NCBI RefSeq assembly: GCF_003201815.1
Contig: NZ_QJKB01000001.1
Location: 1,426,001-1,490,000, forward strand
From: Undibacterium pigrum
GTDB taxonomy: Bacteria > Pseudomonadota > Gammaproteobacteria > Burkholderiales > Burkholderiaceae_D
DNA length: 64,000 nucleotides
Direction of reading: 5' to 3'
The notes beneath the pieces are model-generated. The model was not told the DNA's origin, made no database searches, and was given only the letters and a program-made list of their open reading frames with translations. Below, one piece after another: positions 46,963 to 57,242 of the stretch. The translations under genes were made by a program, and so were the position numbers. Every line of letters begins with the position of its first letter. Within the stretch, counting starts at the first letter, position 1.

Positions 46963-47438
46963 TCATTTCTCCTGATTAAGTCCATTGCGGACAACTAGCG
47001 ATAGATTAAGAAAATTAATCCAAGACATCTGTACGCTAGGTCACATGTAATGAAAATCTGGAAAGAAAGAGGATTTTTTTGGCGAGCATTACATAGGTAA
47101 AACGCAGATCAAAAAAAAATTTCAATATTAATTCAGACACATTGACCTATTTTTAAAAGGCAGGAATATGTCATGGCCATATAATTTTTGGCTTTTGCAG
47201 GAATACGCCAGCAGTAGGCGCTTTCCTACAAATGGGGTCGCTCTTGTCCTGTATTTTAAGAAGAGGATTCTATTTATCATGACCACTCTTTCGCAGTGTT
47301 TTCGTCATGTAGCTTGCAATAGTAAAAGCAGAGTAATGAACAAAGTAAACAGACAGCATGCAAGCGCTTATGCTTATTGATGCTTACTGATGCGATAGAG
47401 AAATTATTCAGCCCACCCACTTTTTAAGAGGAGTCATC
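46963..47438. other. AT-rich intergenic interval, no firm gene
   Basis: The 476 bases upstream of the BON gene hold A/T tracts, including a run of nine A near 47110, and only short frames. A 70-codon frame from 47168 has an over-close ribosome site and an unlikely composition. The promoters of the BON operon (minus) and of the small ORF at 47439 (plus) must lie here; I cannot place them with confidence. Confidence 0.45.
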
Positions 47439-47642
47439 GTGAAAAATTTTTTCGGCTTCCATTTTTCAATTAAAAATCAAAACATTTCTGCGCTGAATGA
47501 ACAGCTGCTTGCACCCAGCATGACATTGGCAGACAGCAACACCAAGAAATCAAAAGCTTTGCTCCCGACAACTCAACATCTGCATTTGAAGAAAATGGAA
47601 GAACACCGTCGAAATTTAAGAGCCATGTATTTTTCAAGCTGA
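47439..47642 (+). CDS. Small hypothetical protein (67 aa)
   Basis: The frame starts with GTG at 47439, five to six bases after a strong AGAGGAG. The product MKNFFGFHFSIKNQNISALN continues with a Ser/Thr/Lys-rich middle and ends KKMEEHRRNLRAMYFSS. It has no signal peptide or membrane helix and no recognised domain. The very good ribosome site is the main support. It lies in the stress-gene region, 211 bases upstream of another small gene on the same strand. Confidence 0.55.
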   Translation: MKNFFGFHFSIKNQNISALNEQLLAPSMTLADSNTKKSKALLPTTQHLHLKKMEEHRRNLRAMYFSS

Positions 47643-47853
47643 TGGCATGGAAGTGAGCCTTGAAATCAGCATTGAAGTCAATAATAGACATGAATAAACA
47701 GGTGATGAAATCTTGTTTCCTCACCTGTCCAGTTCCTGCTAGTTGCCAACTACCCGCAAGGACAGATCAAACGACGTACTGAGAACTTTTCAGATACATG
47801 CTTATTGCTGGCAGAGTATTCGCCAGGCTGACATGCAATAGACAGGAATAATC

Positions 47854-48033
47854 ATGAGTAAAAAGCTTACAGAAAACCCAAAGAACCAACATCAGATTTC
47901 AAGCGCAGATTTTAAAGAAGATCTCGATAAATTGATCAGCCGCTTGCCATCCATGTCAGACATAGAAATCAGTGCGGCCAAGGATCAGCTTTTGAGAAAA
48001 ATCGAGATCGCTCTTTCTAATCAAGCTTCTTAG
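47854..48033 (+). CDS. Small hypothetical helical protein (59 aa)
   Basis: ATG at 47854 follows AGGA by seven bases. The product begins MSKKLTENPKNQHQISSADF and continues KEDLDKLISRLPSMSD and IEISAAKDQLLRKIEIALSN, an amphipathic charged helical pattern similar to the N-terminal part of ElaB/YqjD/DUF883 ribosome-associated stress proteins but lacking their C-terminal membrane helix. It is too short to assign. It converges on the PAS hybrid kinase with nine bases between stops. Confidence 0.6.
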   Translation: MSKKLTENPKNQHQISSADFKEDLDKLISRLPSMSDIEISAAKDQLLRKIEIALSNQAS

Positions 48034-48042
48034 CATCAAAAT

Positions 48043-50001
48043 TTATCTCTTGCAGTTGGCAATGACGGAACGTACCTTTAATGCCAGTGCTTCACGGCTA
48101 TATGGCTTACCCAGTAACTCCACCCCTTCATCCAGCCGCCCGCCATGAACAATGGCGTTTTGGGTATAGCCGGAAGTAAACAATACGGCAAGTTCGGGCA
48201 AACGTTCACGTGCCCTGCGCGCCAGTTCGGGGCTACGTAATGGCCCTGGCATGACAACATCAGTAAACAGCAAATCAACTCTGACACCAGCATCAATAAT
48301 TGCGAGAGCACTTTCGGCATCGCCTGCGTGCAATACCTTATATCCCAGGGTAGTCAGTATGTCGATGGCCGTGGTACGAACCTGCTCATCATCTTCTGCA
48401 ACCAGGATGGTTTCTGTGCCGCCGACAATTTTTTCCTCGGCCTGCGTTGCCAGCCGGCCCTCCTGCTCTGTTGAACGCGGAAGATAGAGTTTTACAGTGG
48501 TGCCATAGCCCAGTTCACTATAAATATTGACGTGGCCGCCAGACTGCTTGACGAAACCATAGACCATGGACAAACCCAGGCCAGTGCCCTTACCCTCGGC
48601 CTTGGTCGAGAAAAAGGGTTCGAATGCCTGAGCTACAACTTCTGGCGACATGCCTGAGCCCACATCGGACACTGCCAGCATCACATATTCGCCCGCACTG
48701 ACTTCTGCATGAGTGCGCGCATAATTTTCATCCAGAACAGCATTACTGATTTCTATCGTGAGCTTGCCAACGGAGTCCATTGCATCGCGCGCATTGACGG
48801 CCAGATTAAGCAAAGCATTTTCGACCTGTGCCACATCGACGAAGGTATTCCACAGATCATCAGCCAGAATAGTGTCAACTTCGATAGTCTCACCCAGACT
48901 GCGTTGCAACATATCTTCCATATCAATCACAAAACGACCGATATTGACGACTTTGGGATCAAGTGCCTGACGGCGGCCAAAAGACAATAAGTAACTCGCG
49001 AGCTTGGCACCTCGCTTGACACCCGCCAATGCATTGGAGACGCGTCTCTCTGCATGTGGATTACCTGCAATCTCGGCAGACAATAGTTGCAAATTTCCGG
49101 AAATGATCTGTAGCAGATTATTAAAGTCATGCGCTATGCCGCCAGTCAATTTACCGATAGTTTCCATCTTTTGCGCATGTTGCAAGGCTTGTTCGGTTTT
49201 TTTCAGCGCGATAGCTGCTTCGTGTTTCTCAGTAATATCCCTGGTGACCTTGGCATAACCGACAAATTCACCGAAGGCGTCGCAAATAGGATCGATCACA
49301 ACATGAGCGCGAAATTGGCTGCCATCTTTCCTGACACGCCAGCCTTCCTGCTCAAAACGGCCTTCGTTCCTTGCCGTCGACAGTGCGCGCGACGGCACCC
49401 CATCAAGCTGGTCTTCCTCTGTATAAAAACGAGAAAAATGCGTACCGATTACCTCTTCCTGCCGGTAACCTTTGATACGCTGGGCACCTGCATTCCAGTT
49501 ACTGACATACCCTTCCTTATCCAGCATATAGATTGCGTAGTCAGTAACGCCCTGTACCAGCAAACGAAACTGTTGCTCGCTAACACGCAAGGCTTCTTCC
49601 GCTTTCTTGCGATCGGTAATGTCACGTGTAATTTTTGCGAAGCCAAGAAGTCTATCATCTTCCCGGATGGCATCAATAATCACGCTTGCCCAGAAATAAG
49701 AGCCATCCTTGCGTACGCGCCAGCCCTCAGTCTCGTAACGTCCTTCAGTTTCAGCAATCTGCAGTGAACGTCCCGGGAGGCCTGCGGCCTGGTCTTCAGG
49801 TGTATGAAATTGAGAAAAATGCTGACCTATGATTTCATCTGCGGCGTAGCCCTTGAACTTTTGTGCACCGGCATTCCAGCTGACCACGCGACCATCAACA
49901 TCCAGCATATAGATTGCATAGTCCGTGATTGCATCAACCAGCAATTGAAAACGCTGGAGATCAATCAGTTTTTTATCATCGGGTAAATTTCGGCTGGACA
50001 T
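48043..50001 (-). CDS. PAS-PAS hybrid histidine kinase with C-terminal receiver
   Basis: The 652-residue cytoplasmic protein has two closely related PAS-PAC units (residues 15-130 and 140-260: VDAITDYAIYMLDVDGRVVS, WRVRKDGSYFWASVIIDAI; TDYAIYMLDKEGYVSNWNAG), an HisKA variant with LTGGIAHDFNNLLQIISG, HATPase with NARDAMDS, SDVGSGMSPEV and GTGLGLSMVYGF, and a receiver (AEDDEQVRTTAIDIL, Asp in LLFTDVVMPG). The HDFNNLL motif marks the HWE/FixL-type NtrB-like subgroup. The PAS duplicates suggest redox or ligand sensing. ATG at 50001 with GGAA upstream is taken over a preceding TTG. Confidence 0.9.
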   Translation of the reverse strand: MSSRNLPDDKKLIDLQRFQLLVDAITDYAIYMLDVDGRVVSWNAGAQKFKGYAADEIIGQHFSQFHTPEDQAAGLPGRSLQIAETEGRYETEGWRVRKDGSYFWASVIIDAIREDDRLLGFAKITRDITDRKKAEEALRVSEQQFRLLVQGVTDYAIYMLDKEGYVSNWNAGAQRIKGYRQEEVIGTHFSRFYTEEDQLDGVPSRALSTARNEGRFEQEGWRVRKDGSQFRAHVVIDPICDAFGEFVGYAKVTRDITEKHEAAIALKKTEQALQHAQKMETIGKLTGGIAHDFNNLLQIISGNLQLLSAEIAGNPHAERRVSNALAGVKRGAKLASYLLSFGRRQALDPKVVNIGRFVIDMEDMLQRSLGETIEVDTILADDLWNTFVDVAQVENALLNLAVNARDAMDSVGKLTIEISNAVLDENYARTHAEVSAGEYVMLAVSDVGSGMSPEVVAQAFEPFFSTKAEGKGTGLGLSMVYGFVKQSGGHVNIYSELGYGTTVKLYLPRSTEQEGRLATQAEEKIVGGTETILVAEDDEQVRTTAIDILTTLGYKVLHAGDAESALAIIDAGVRVDLLFTDVVMPGPLRSPELARRARERLPELAVLFTSGYTQNAIVHGGRLDEGVELLGKPYSREALALKVRSVIANCKR

Positions 50002-50059
50002 CAACTATTTCCAAGTAACCAAGCTTTGTTAACTATCGCATCCAGCCACATCTGTCTAA

Positions 50060-50116
50060 ATTGACGATATAGGCTTACGACATTATTTTTGAATAATATT
50101 CTATTTTATCGTCAAT
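50060..50116. other. 10-bp inverted repeat upstream of the PAS hybrid kinase
   Basis: ATTGACGATA at 50060-50069 and its exact complement TATCGTCAAT at 50107-50116 are 37 bases apart, with a small internal palindrome (ATTATT/AATAAT). It lies 59 bases upstream of the kinase start. No T-run suggests a terminator; a regulator-binding site is possible. Confidence 0.4.
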
Positions 50117-50206
50117 GTAACGAAACCCGGCCCCAGCCTCCAAATTATGTTGTGCCGCACAAAAAACTTTGTGGTCATATAAAAACACCTGTGATGACAA
50201 CTAGAT

Positions 50207-50413
50207 CTAAACACCCTGCCATACACCTTTTTTGAGAACAGGATATCTGCAAACCAGGTAAATCATAGTCCCACGCACTGCATCTTCGCCTACAAACACA
50301 GCACATATTTTCTGACTGCTGCCATCACGTCTTGTCATTATGATGATGACACTGCTACCGACAAGCAGTTTTACATCTAAGTCCAAGGCTGTATTCTTAT
50401 CAATGTGGATCAT
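50207..50413 (-). CDS. Small hypothetical protein (68 aa), doubtful
   Basis: An open frame from ATG 50413 encodes MIHIDKNTALDLDVKLLVGS followed by SVIIIMTRRDGSSQKICAVF and a basic hydrophobic end. The alternating hydrophobic pattern could form a small beta-barrel, but there is no Shine-Dalgarno and no recognised family. Composition is its only support. Confidence 0.3.
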   Translation of the reverse strand: MIHIDKNTALDLDVKLLVGSSVIIIMTRRDGSSQKICAVFVGEDAVRGTMIYLVCRYPVLKKGVWQGV

Positions 50414-50436
50414 CTATCAGATGATGAGGAAAAACC

Positions 50437-50673
50437 ATGCATACCAATAGTTCAATGAGCGTTAAAAAACTCCGTCGCCATGCAAAAGCCGTGTTAAGAG
50501 AAGCGGCACTTGCACCCGTCGCCATACTCAGCGACGATGATCTTGACGACTATCTGATGTCATCAGAAGCGTTTCAGACAATGAATAAAAAACTTGATGA
50601 TATAGAAGGCGGCGAACGCATCAGGCGTTTGAGTGCCGGAAAGCCAGAGAAGTTTTTTGCCGAAGAGTTGTGA
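50437..50673 (+). CDS. Small protein, possibly Phd-antitoxin-like (78 aa)
   Basis: GAGG lies seven bases before ATG 50437. The 78-residue product begins MHTNSSMSVKKLRRHAKAVL with a basic helix, then ALAPVAILSDDDLDDYLMSS and EAFQTMNKKLDDIEGG. The PVAILSDDDLDDYLMSSEAF block resembles the central strand-helix of Phd/YefM antitoxins, but the N-terminal DNA-binding part does not match well and no toxin gene follows. Treat as an orphan small protein. Confidence 0.55.
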   Translation: MHTNSSMSVKKLRRHAKAVLREAALAPVAILSDDDLDDYLMSSEAFQTMNKKLDDIEGGERIRRLSAGKPEKFFAEEL

Positions 50674-50873
50674 GCCATTCTGCATGGATAAAGCAGGAAA
50701 CTATCATTTTATCCATGCATTATGGGTGGTATTAGAATAACGCAGATTTTGCGTACTGCTTCATGGTCACATGAGTACCAGTAATTTCTAGCCGTAAAAA
50801 GCAAATCAGGCCACTGTGAATAACATGTGGCCCTATAAGATGCTCCGCTTATAGAGCATGGATTTACGTTGCA

Positions 50874-51134
50874 TCACGAAAGCGCCGACATATACCTGCT
50901 GGATGGTGCATGCTCTCCCACCAGCAAGGCAATCACACCTGGCGACAGCATGGCAAATTCCCCATCTCTGACACCTGATGTAAGTGCGTTGAAATAAGTA
51001 TCGGGGTCAATATTTTTTCTCAACATGCGCTCTGTCAGTGCATCAACGGGCACACCAGGAGTAACGCCATTATCCAGCTCTGCATAGCAGTCCCACAGTA
51101 TTTCTTTTGTCTCTGTCATTTCCATATTACGCAT
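50874..51134 (-). CDS. Hypothetical protein (86 aa)
   Basis: The frame encodes MRNMEMTETKEILWDCYAEL, then DNGVTPGVPVDALTERMLRK and a C-terminal helix region SPGVIALLVGEHAPSSRYM. It may be read from ATG 51134, 51125 or 51119, none with a clear ribosome site. It is acidic and helical without signal peptide. No family recognised. Alternative hairpins (50809-50858) lie just past the stop and may terminate it. Confidence 0.5.
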   Translation of the reverse strand: MRNMEMTETKEILWDCYAELDNGVTPGVPVDALTERMLRKNIDPDTYFNALTSGVRDGEFAMLSPGVIALLVGEHAPSSRYMSALS

Positions 51135-51262
51135 AAGTAAAGATGTGAACATGAGCAGAAAGTGCCGCACAGTGCGACACTTCCACGAGCTCGCTGTTAA
51201 GTGATGTGGCCTGCTAAGTGAGTAAACTAAGGAGCAAACTAATGAGCAAACTATTGTCCCAA

Positions 51263-51736
51263 TTAATGACCAAACAATTTTTGTCGTTTTTCGTGACGCT
51301 GTTGCGCTTCCAGTGACAGAGTCGCTGTTGGGCGAGCCAGCAGGCGCTCTACACCTATAGGTTCACCGGTATCTTCGCACCAGCCATAATCACCTTCGTC
51401 GATACGAGCGATAGCAGAACGCACTTTCTTGAGCAATTTGCTTTCACGGTCACGAGTACGCAATTCCAGTGCTTGCTCTTCTTCCAGCGTAGCTCTGTCT
51501 GCCGGGTCTGCGAACAATTCGCTTTCCTGAAGGTGGACCGTTGTTTCATGCGCGTTTTGCAGAAGATTTATTTCAATTTCCTGCAAACGTGACCTGAAAA
51601 ATGCGAGCTGCGCATCGTTCATATAGTCCATCTCACCCATTTCAACAATGTCCGCTTCAGTCAACGGCTTTGTGGAAGGAAATACATTGGCTCTGAGAGC
51701 TTTTTTTGAACTTGGGTTGGTATGCATACTAGTCAT
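51263..51736 (-). CDS. DksA/TraR-family regulator with reduced zinc finger
   Basis: The 157-residue protein has the DksA layout: YMNDAQLAFFRSRLQEIEIN and a long coiled coil (residues 35-105) with Asp residues at the tip (LFADPADRATLEEEQ), then RIDEGDYGWCEDTGEPIGVE and the RLLARPTATLSLEAQQRHE globular end. DksA enters the RNA polymerase secondary channel and alters promoter output with ppGpp. Only one of four zinc-finger cysteines is kept, as in many proteobacterial non-zinc DksA paralogues. GAGGAG lies eight bases before ATG 51736. Confidence 0.87.
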   Translation of the reverse strand: MTSMHTNPSSKKALRANVFPSTKPLTEADIVEMGEMDYMNDAQLAFFRSRLQEIEINLLQNAHETTVHLQESELFADPADRATLEEEQALELRTRDRESKLLKKVRSAIARIDEGDYGWCEDTGEPIGVERLLARPTATLSLEAQQRHEKRQKLFGH

Positions 51737-52083
51737 GGTCAAACTCCTCAATTAAGTAATTAACTCACTATTCATCACTCAATATTTCTTAGGGCATTTG
51801 CAAATATAGGTGTTTGCAAGCATCCACAGACTACCTGTGCTATTTTCAAGAAATATTTAAACGTATGGCAAGATACCAAGCAATGCAGGGCTTATCTACA
51901 AGTCAACGGCGACAAAACTTGTCGGCGAACTCCTACGTCTTTGTCATGCATGGTATGAAATGCCCGGTATTTCATAGGCGTCTGAGAGATATGGTTCGTT
52001 GTCGCACAGAGGTCGGCAGGTAATTTGAGGACAATCCATTTGCAAAAATACAGACTTCATCACACAGACTGAGATAAGCAGAC
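51737..52083. other. Divergent intergenic interval, no supported gene
   Basis: The 347 bases between the DksA-like gene (minus) and the ligase-associated operon (plus) must hold both promoters. A 69-codon frame ending at 52023 lacks a ribosome site and protein-like composition. No hairpin terminator or RNA gene seen. Confidence 0.45.
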
Positions 52084-53148
52084 ATGTCAGACCTCATCGT
52101 TAATCGCAAGGAAGGCTTATATTGCGTGCCAGGCGATTTCTATATCGACCCCTGGCGGCCAGTATCACGTGCGGTCATTACGCATGCCCACTCCGACCAT
52201 GCCAGGATAGGCAACGAACATTATCTGACCGCAGCGGCTGGTGTCGGCGTGATGAAATCAAGGCTGGGTGATATCAGCATAGAAGGGTTGGAATATGGCG
52301 AGCAGCGCGTGCACAATGGCGTGACGATCTCCCTGCACCCTGCCGGACATGTGCTGGGTTCTGCCCAGGTCAGGATGGAATACAAGGGCGAAGTGTGGGT
52401 GGCCTCTGGCGACTACAAGGTAGAGGCCGACGGCACCTGCGCCCCTTTTGAATCGGTCGCCTGTCACACCTTCATTACCGAGTCCACCTTTGGCCTGCCC
52501 ATCTACCGCTGGCAGGCGCAACAAAGTATTTTTAATGACATCAACCAGTGGTGGCGCAATAATGCCGCGCAGGGAAGGACCAGCGTGCTGCTGTCATATT
52601 CATTCGGCAAGGCGCAACGTATTTTGCATGGGCTGGATGCCAGCATAGGCAGCATTATCTGCCATGGTGCAGTCGAACCGCTGAACCATGCTTACCGCGA
52701 AGCGGGCATACGCTTGCCAGCAACAAAAATGGTAAGCGATGTTGGCGACAAAAATGAACTCAGACAGGCGATAGTCATCGCCCCGCCTTCTGCCAGCAAT
52801 TCGCCATGGATAAAACGCTTTGGCGATTTCAGCGATGCCTTTGCCAGCGGCTGGATGCAATTGCGGGGTGCACGGCGCAGGCGTGGCGTGGACAGGGGTT
52901 TTGTGCTGTCTGACCATGCTGACTGGCCGGGCCTGATGCAGGCGATCAATGCAACGGGTGCCTCACGCATTATCGTCACCCATGGATCAATACCCGTCAT
53001 GGTGCGTTATTTGCAGCAACAAGGCTTGCAGGCATCTGGCTTTGATACTGAATATGGGGATGAAGACGAAACCTCTGCAACAGCGGTAACAACAGCAACA
53101 ACAGCCTTAGCAGAACCATCAACATCCAAAGAAGGCGATCATGCGTGA
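52084..53148 (+). CDS. Ligase-associated MBL-fold DNA exonuclease
   Basis: The 354-residue protein has the metallo-beta-lactamase motif ITHAHSDHARIG (residues 30-41) with HxHxDH ligands, VASGDYKVE and a C-terminal beta-CASP-like part (SFGKAQRILHGLD, VLSDHADWPGLM, IVTHGS). It belongs to the ligase-associated exonuclease group (TIGR04122 type), related to SNM1/Artemis nucleases in DNA repair. It heads a four-gene operon and overlaps the ligase gene by eight bases. Processing of DNA ends before ligation is the likely role. Confidence 0.9.
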   Translation: MSDLIVNRKEGLYCVPGDFYIDPWRPVSRAVITHAHSDHARIGNEHYLTAAAGVGVMKSRLGDISIEGLEYGEQRVHNGVTISLHPAGHVLGSAQVRMEYKGEVWVASGDYKVEADGTCAPFESVACHTFITESTFGLPIYRWQAQQSIFNDINQWWRNNAAQGRTSVLLSYSFGKAQRILHGLDASIGSIICHGAVEPLNHAYREAGIRLPATKMVSDVGDKNELRQAIVIAPPSASNSPWIKRFGDFSDAFASGWMQLRGARRRRGVDRGFVLSDHADWPGLMQAINATGASRIIVTHGSIPVMVRYLQQQGLQASGFDTEYGDEDETSATAVTTATTALAEPSTSKEGDHA

Positions 53149-54784
53149 ATTCGCCCAGCTCTACGCCCAACTGGATGAAACCACATCCACCAACCGCAAG
53201 CTGGATGCCCTGAAAACGTATTTCAGCCAGTCACCGCCTGAGGATGCAGCGTGGGCAGTGTATTTCCTGGCGGGGGGCAAACCACGCCAGGCAGTACCCA
53301 GCAAACTGCTGCGGCAGTTTGCCATGGAGTATGCCAACATCGAAGAATGGCTGTTTGAAGAATGCTATCAGGCGGTAGGCGACCTGTCGGAAACCATCGC
53401 CCATGTCTTGCCACCACCTGTACGGCAAGCTCACGTTGGCCTGGCAAACTGGATGCTGGAAAGAATCGCCCCTCTGCGTGGCGCAACACCAGAGGTGATA
53501 CGCAGCGCCCTGTTTTCTTTTTGGGATGAACTGGCGACACCTGAACGTTTTTTGCTGGGCAAGCTGATAGGCGGCGGCTTTCGTGTCGGCGTATCGAAAC
53601 TACTGGTCACGCGCGCACTTGGCGATGTCGCCAAAGTCGATAACAAGCTGATCGCACAAAGGCTCATGGGCTGGACAGATGGCCGCGTGGCTCCAACAGC
53701 AGACGGCTTCATGAAGTTGATCCGCCCCCAGTCAGATCAGGAACATAGTTTGCGTGGTGGTCAGCCCTACCCATTTTTCCTGGCACATCAGCTATCCGCT
53801 GCGCCAGAATCCCTGGGCGACATCACTGACTGGCAGGCAGAATGGAAATACGATGGCATACGTGCGCAACTGCTGCGCCGTGACAACCAGACATATCTGT
53901 GGTCGCGTGGTGAAGACCTGATTACGGAGCGTTTCCCGGAAATAGCCACCGTCCCTCTGCCAAATGGCACCGCCATTGATGGCGAAATCCTGGTGTGGAC
54001 TGAAGACCGCCCTGCCCCGTTTGCTGATTTACAAAAACGCATAGGCCGCAAGAGCCTCACTACAAAACTCTTGTCCGAGCTGCCGGCGGTGCTGGTGGCC
54101 TATGATTTGCTGGAGCTGGAACAGGCTGACTTGCGCCATCTGCCACAGCATGAACGACGTGCCCTGCTGGAAAAACTGGTCGCCAGCATCGACAACCCTA
54201 TGCTCAGGATTTCTCCCGTCTTGCAAAAACCAGACTGGCAGGACCTGGCCATGCTACGCCAGAACTCCCGTGCACTGGGCGTCGAGGGCATGATGCTCAA
54301 GGCTGTCAATGCCCAATATGGCGTGGGCCGCACCAAGGATGTTGGCACATGGTGGAAATGGAAGATCGATCCTTATTCCATCGACGCAGTACTGATCTAC
54401 GCCCAGAGCGGCCATGGCCGTCGTGCATCGCTGTATACCGACTATACTTTTGCAGTGTGGGATGAAGATACCAGCGGCAAACGCCTACTCGTGCCTTTTG
54501 CCAAAGCCTATTCCGGCCTGACGGATGCAGAAATCGCCCAGGTTGATGCCGTGATCCGCAAGACCACCATAGAGAAATTTGGCCCGGCACGCAGTGTCAA
54601 ACCCAGCATGGTGTTTGAAATCGGCTTTGAAGGTATCTCGCTTTCCACGCGGCACAAGGCTGGCATTGCAGTACGTTTCCCACGCATACTGCGGCGACGT
54701 GAAGACAAGCAGATAGAAGAAGCCAATACCCTGGATGACTTGAAAAATTTACTGGCTAGCAAAGCGCATGAGCTTGGCAACTAA
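53141..54784 (+). CDS. ATP-dependent DNA ligase (ligase-associated cluster type)
   Basis: The 547-residue protein has an N-terminal helical DNA-binding domain (residues 1-200), the nucleotidyltransferase core with adenylated Lys in [14 protein letters not shown] (near 238), [15 protein letters not shown] and WWKWKIDP, and an OB-fold C-terminus ([17 protein letters not shown]). It joins DNA nicks using ATP. It overlaps the exonuclease gene by eight bases and the helicase gene by 17, showing translational coupling. This is the TIGR04120-type bacterial ligase distinct from NAD-dependent LigA and from LigD. Confidence 0.93.
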   Translation: MREFAQLYAQLDETTSTNRKLDALKTYFSQSPPEDAAWAVYFLAGGKPRQAVPSKLLRQFAMEYANIEEWLFEECYQAVGDLSETIAHVLPPPVRQAHVGLANWMLERIAPLRGATPEVIRSALFSFWDELATPERFLLGKLIGGGFRVGVSKLLVTRALGDVAKVDNKLIAQRLMGWTDGRVAPTADGFMKLIRPQSDQEHSLRGGQPYPFFLAHQLSAAPESLGDITDWQAEWKYDGIRAQLLRRDNQTYLWSRGEDLITERFPEIATVPLPNGTAIDGEILVWTEDRPAPFADLQKRIGRKSLTTKLLSELPAVLVAYDLLELEQADLRHLPQHERRALLEKLVASIDNPMLRISPVLQKPDWQDLAMLRQNSRALGVEGMMLKAVNAQYGVGRTKDVGTWWKWKIDPYSIDAVLIYAQSGHGRRASLYTDYTFAVWDEDTSGKRLLVPFAKAYSGLTDAEIAQVDAVIRKTTIEKFGPARSVKPSMVFEIGFEGISLSTRHKAGIAVRFPRILRRREDKQIEEANTLDDLKNLLASKAHELGN

Positions 54785-57242
54785 GGCAGTCAAAGACTGG
54801 TTTGCTGCAAAGGGATGGAAAACTTTTCCCTTCCAGCGTGAAGTCTGGAAAGCAGCGCAGGCTGGCCAGTCTGGCATTTTGCATGCGAGTACCGGATCAG
54901 GTAAGACCTATGCCGTCTGGTTTGCTGCGCTGTTGCGGGCCATGGAAAAAAAGCCGAATAAAAGAAGCACAGCAGGTCTCAGAGTATTGTGGATCACGCC
55001 CATGCGGGCGCTGGCAGCAGATACCTTGCGTGCCTTGCAAGAGCCCCTGACTGAGTTGCCAGATGAGTTATTGACGCGATGGAGCATAGGCGCACGCACC
55101 GGCGATACCGGCTCTGCCGAGCGTGCGCGTCAGGCCAAGGGCTTGCCTGCAACCCTGATCACCACACCAGAAAGCCTGTCGCTGATGTTGAGCAAGAACG
55201 ATGCCCAGGCCCAGTTTACTCAACTGGACATGATCATCGTCGATGAGTGGCATGAACTGATGGGTAACAAGCGCGGCGTACAAACCCAGCTGGCCATCGC
55301 CAGACTGAAGGCACGGAATCCGCAATTGCTGGTCTGGGGTTTGTCGGCAACCCTGGGCAACCTGGAACAGGCACGCGATGCCTTGCTTGGTGTCGGCAAT
55401 GGCTTGCTGGTACAGGGCCAGGCCCAGAAGAAGATCAAGGTCGATACGCTGATACCGGCCAATCCTTCCCGCTTCCCTTGGGCCGGTCATCTGGGCCTGC
55501 AAATGTTGCCAGCGGTTGTTGCTGAAATTGACAAACATCAAAGTACCCTGGTCTTTACCAATACCCGTTCGCAGGCAGAAATCTGGTACCAGAACCTGCT
55601 GGAAACGCGCCCCGACTGGGCGGGTGTCATCGCCCTGCATCACGGTTCGCTGGACAAGCAGGTACGGGACTGGGTTGAACAAGGCCTGAAAGCGGGGCAA
55701 TTAAAGGCCGTGGTATGTACTTCCAGCCTGGACCTGGGCGTGGATTTTTTACCGGTGGAACGGGTACTGCAAATCGGCAGCGCACGCGGCGTCGCGCGCC
55801 TCATGCAAAGAGCCGGGCGCAGTGGCCATGCACCAGGGCGCGTGTCACGGGTAACCCTGGTGCCCACGCATACGCTGGAATTGCTGGAAGCTGCCGGTGC
55901 CAAGCAGGCCGTCGCCCTGCGCCAGATAGAAGCCCGCCAGGTACCTGACAAGCCGCTGGATGTGCTGGTACAGCATGTAGTAACGGTAGCGCTGGGGGGT
56001 GGCTTTCGTTCACAAGACCTGTATGCCGAAGTAAAGGCTGCATATTCCTACCGCAATCTGAGTCACGACGAGTGGCAATGGGTGCTCGACTTTGTCTCCC
56101 GCGGTGGCCAGAGCCTGATTGCCTATCCTGAATACCATAAAGTGGTGATGGATGAAGACGGTATCTATCGCGTGCCAGATCCCGCCATAGGCCGCAGGCA
56201 CCGCATGGGTATAGGCACCATCGTTTCTGAAGCATCAATCAGTGTTAAATTCATCAGTGGCAGCCGCATAGGTACAATAGAAGAGTCCTTTATCTCACGC
56301 CTGAAAAAGGGCGATCACTTTTTGTTTGGTGGCCGCATACTGGAGTTTATCCGCGTTTATGAAATGACCGCCTATGTCAAACGTGCGGTGGGTAAAAAGG
56401 GAACCATACCGCGCTGGCAAGGCGGTAAAATGCCTTTGTCTTCTGAACTGGCCCATGCAGCGCTGGAGCAACTGCGTCTAGCCGCCAGGCAGGAATTTGA
56501 TGGCCCTGAAATGAAAGCCCTGAAACCCTTGCTCGACATACAGCAACGCTGGTCTGCCCTGCCAACGCCAGAGATACTCTTGATAGAAACCATGCAAAGC
56601 CGCGAAGGCTTTCACCTGTTCATGTATCCGTTTGAAGGGCGCGCCGTGCATGCAGGCCTGGCCGCACTATTAGCCTACCGCATGGCAAAGCAGCAGGCCA
56701 ATACTTTTTCGATAGGCTTTAATGATTACGGCTTTGAGCTGCTGGCACCGCAATCGAATGACTGGGCTTTATTGTTTAATGCAGGTTCAGGCAAAGAGAC
56801 AGCCCTGTTCAGCACCGACATGCTGCTGGAAGATGTCTTGCTAAGTCTGAATGCGACTGAGCTATCGCAGCGACGCTTTCGCGAAATTGCCCGCATCGCC
56901 GGGCTGGTATTCCAGGGCTACCCTGGTCAGCCAAAGTCCAACCGCCAGTTGCAGGCATCATCGAGTTTGTTTTTTGAAGTATTTCGCAAACATGATGCTG
57001 ACAATCTGTTGCTGACCCAGGCCCAGCGTGAGGTCCTGGAACAGGAACTGGAACTGACACGCCTGCGCCAGACCTTGCAGCAACTACAGCAAAAACAAAT
57101 TGTCTTGCGTGAAATCGCCAGGCCCACGCCATTTGCCTTCCCGCTCATGGTGGAACTGTTCCGCGAAAAACTCAGTACAGAAAAACTCTCTGACCGCATT
57201 GCCCGCATGGTGCGTGAACTTGAGAAGGCTGCACAGTCATGA
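54768..57242 (+). CDS. Ligase-associated Lhr-like DEXH helicase
   Basis: The 824-residue protein has Walker A ASTGSGKT (near residue 40), Ia [27 protein letters not shown], the RecA2 blocks [27 protein letters not shown] and QRAGRSGH, then a winged-helix/Lhr-core C-terminal half ([40 protein letters not shown]). It belongs to Lhr-core 3-prime to 5-prime DNA helicases of the ligase-associated cluster (TIGR04121 type). Start ATG 54768 lies inside the ligase end; the stop overlaps the nuclease start as ATGA. Confidence 0.93.
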   Translation: MSLATKAVKDWFAAKGWKTFPFQREVWKAAQAGQSGILHASTGSGKTYAVWFAALLRAMEKKPNKRSTAGLRVLWITPMRALAADTLRALQEPLTELPDELLTRWSIGARTGDTGSAERARQAKGLPATLITTPESLSLMLSKNDAQAQFTQLDMIIVDEWHELMGNKRGVQTQLAIARLKARNPQLLVWGLSATLGNLEQARDALLGVGNGLLVQGQAQKKIKVDTLIPANPSRFPWAGHLGLQMLPAVVAEIDKHQSTLVFTNTRSQAEIWYQNLLETRPDWAGVIALHHGSLDKQVRDWVEQGLKAGQLKAVVCTSSLDLGVDFLPVERVLQIGSARGVARLMQRAGRSGHAPGRVSRVTLVPTHTLELLEAAGAKQAVALRQIEARQVPDKPLDVLVQHVVTVALGGGFRSQDLYAEVKAAYSYRNLSHDEWQWVLDFVSRGGQSLIAYPEYHKVVMDEDGIYRVPDPAIGRRHRMGIGTIVSEASISVKFISGSRIGTIEESFISRLKKGDHFLFGGRILEFIRVYEMTAYVKRAVGKKGTIPRWQGGKMPLSSELAHAALEQLRLAARQEFDGPEMKALKPLLDIQQRWSALPTPEILLIETMQSREGFHLFMYPFEGRAVHAGLAALLAYRMAKQQANTFSIGFNDYGFELLAPQSNDWALLFNAGSGKETALFSTDMLLEDVLLSLNATELSQRRFREIARIAGLVFQGYPGQPKSNRQLQASSSLFFEVFRKHDADNLLLTQAQREVLEQELELTRLRQTLQQLQQKQIVLREIARPTPFAFPLMVELFREKLSTEKLSDRIARMVRELEKAAQS

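Noticed and set aside
47168-47380. 70-codon plus-strand frame in the stress intergenic region
   Set aside because: AGGA lies only three bases from the ATG and the composition is not protein-like; kept only as unassigned sequence.
50437-50673. Toxin-antitoxin locus
   Set aside because: Only a weak Phd-like pattern is seen and there is no toxin gene on either side.
51814-52023. 69-codon frame before the ligase-associated operon
   Set aside because: No ribosome site and no homologue pattern; the space is needed for divergent promoters.
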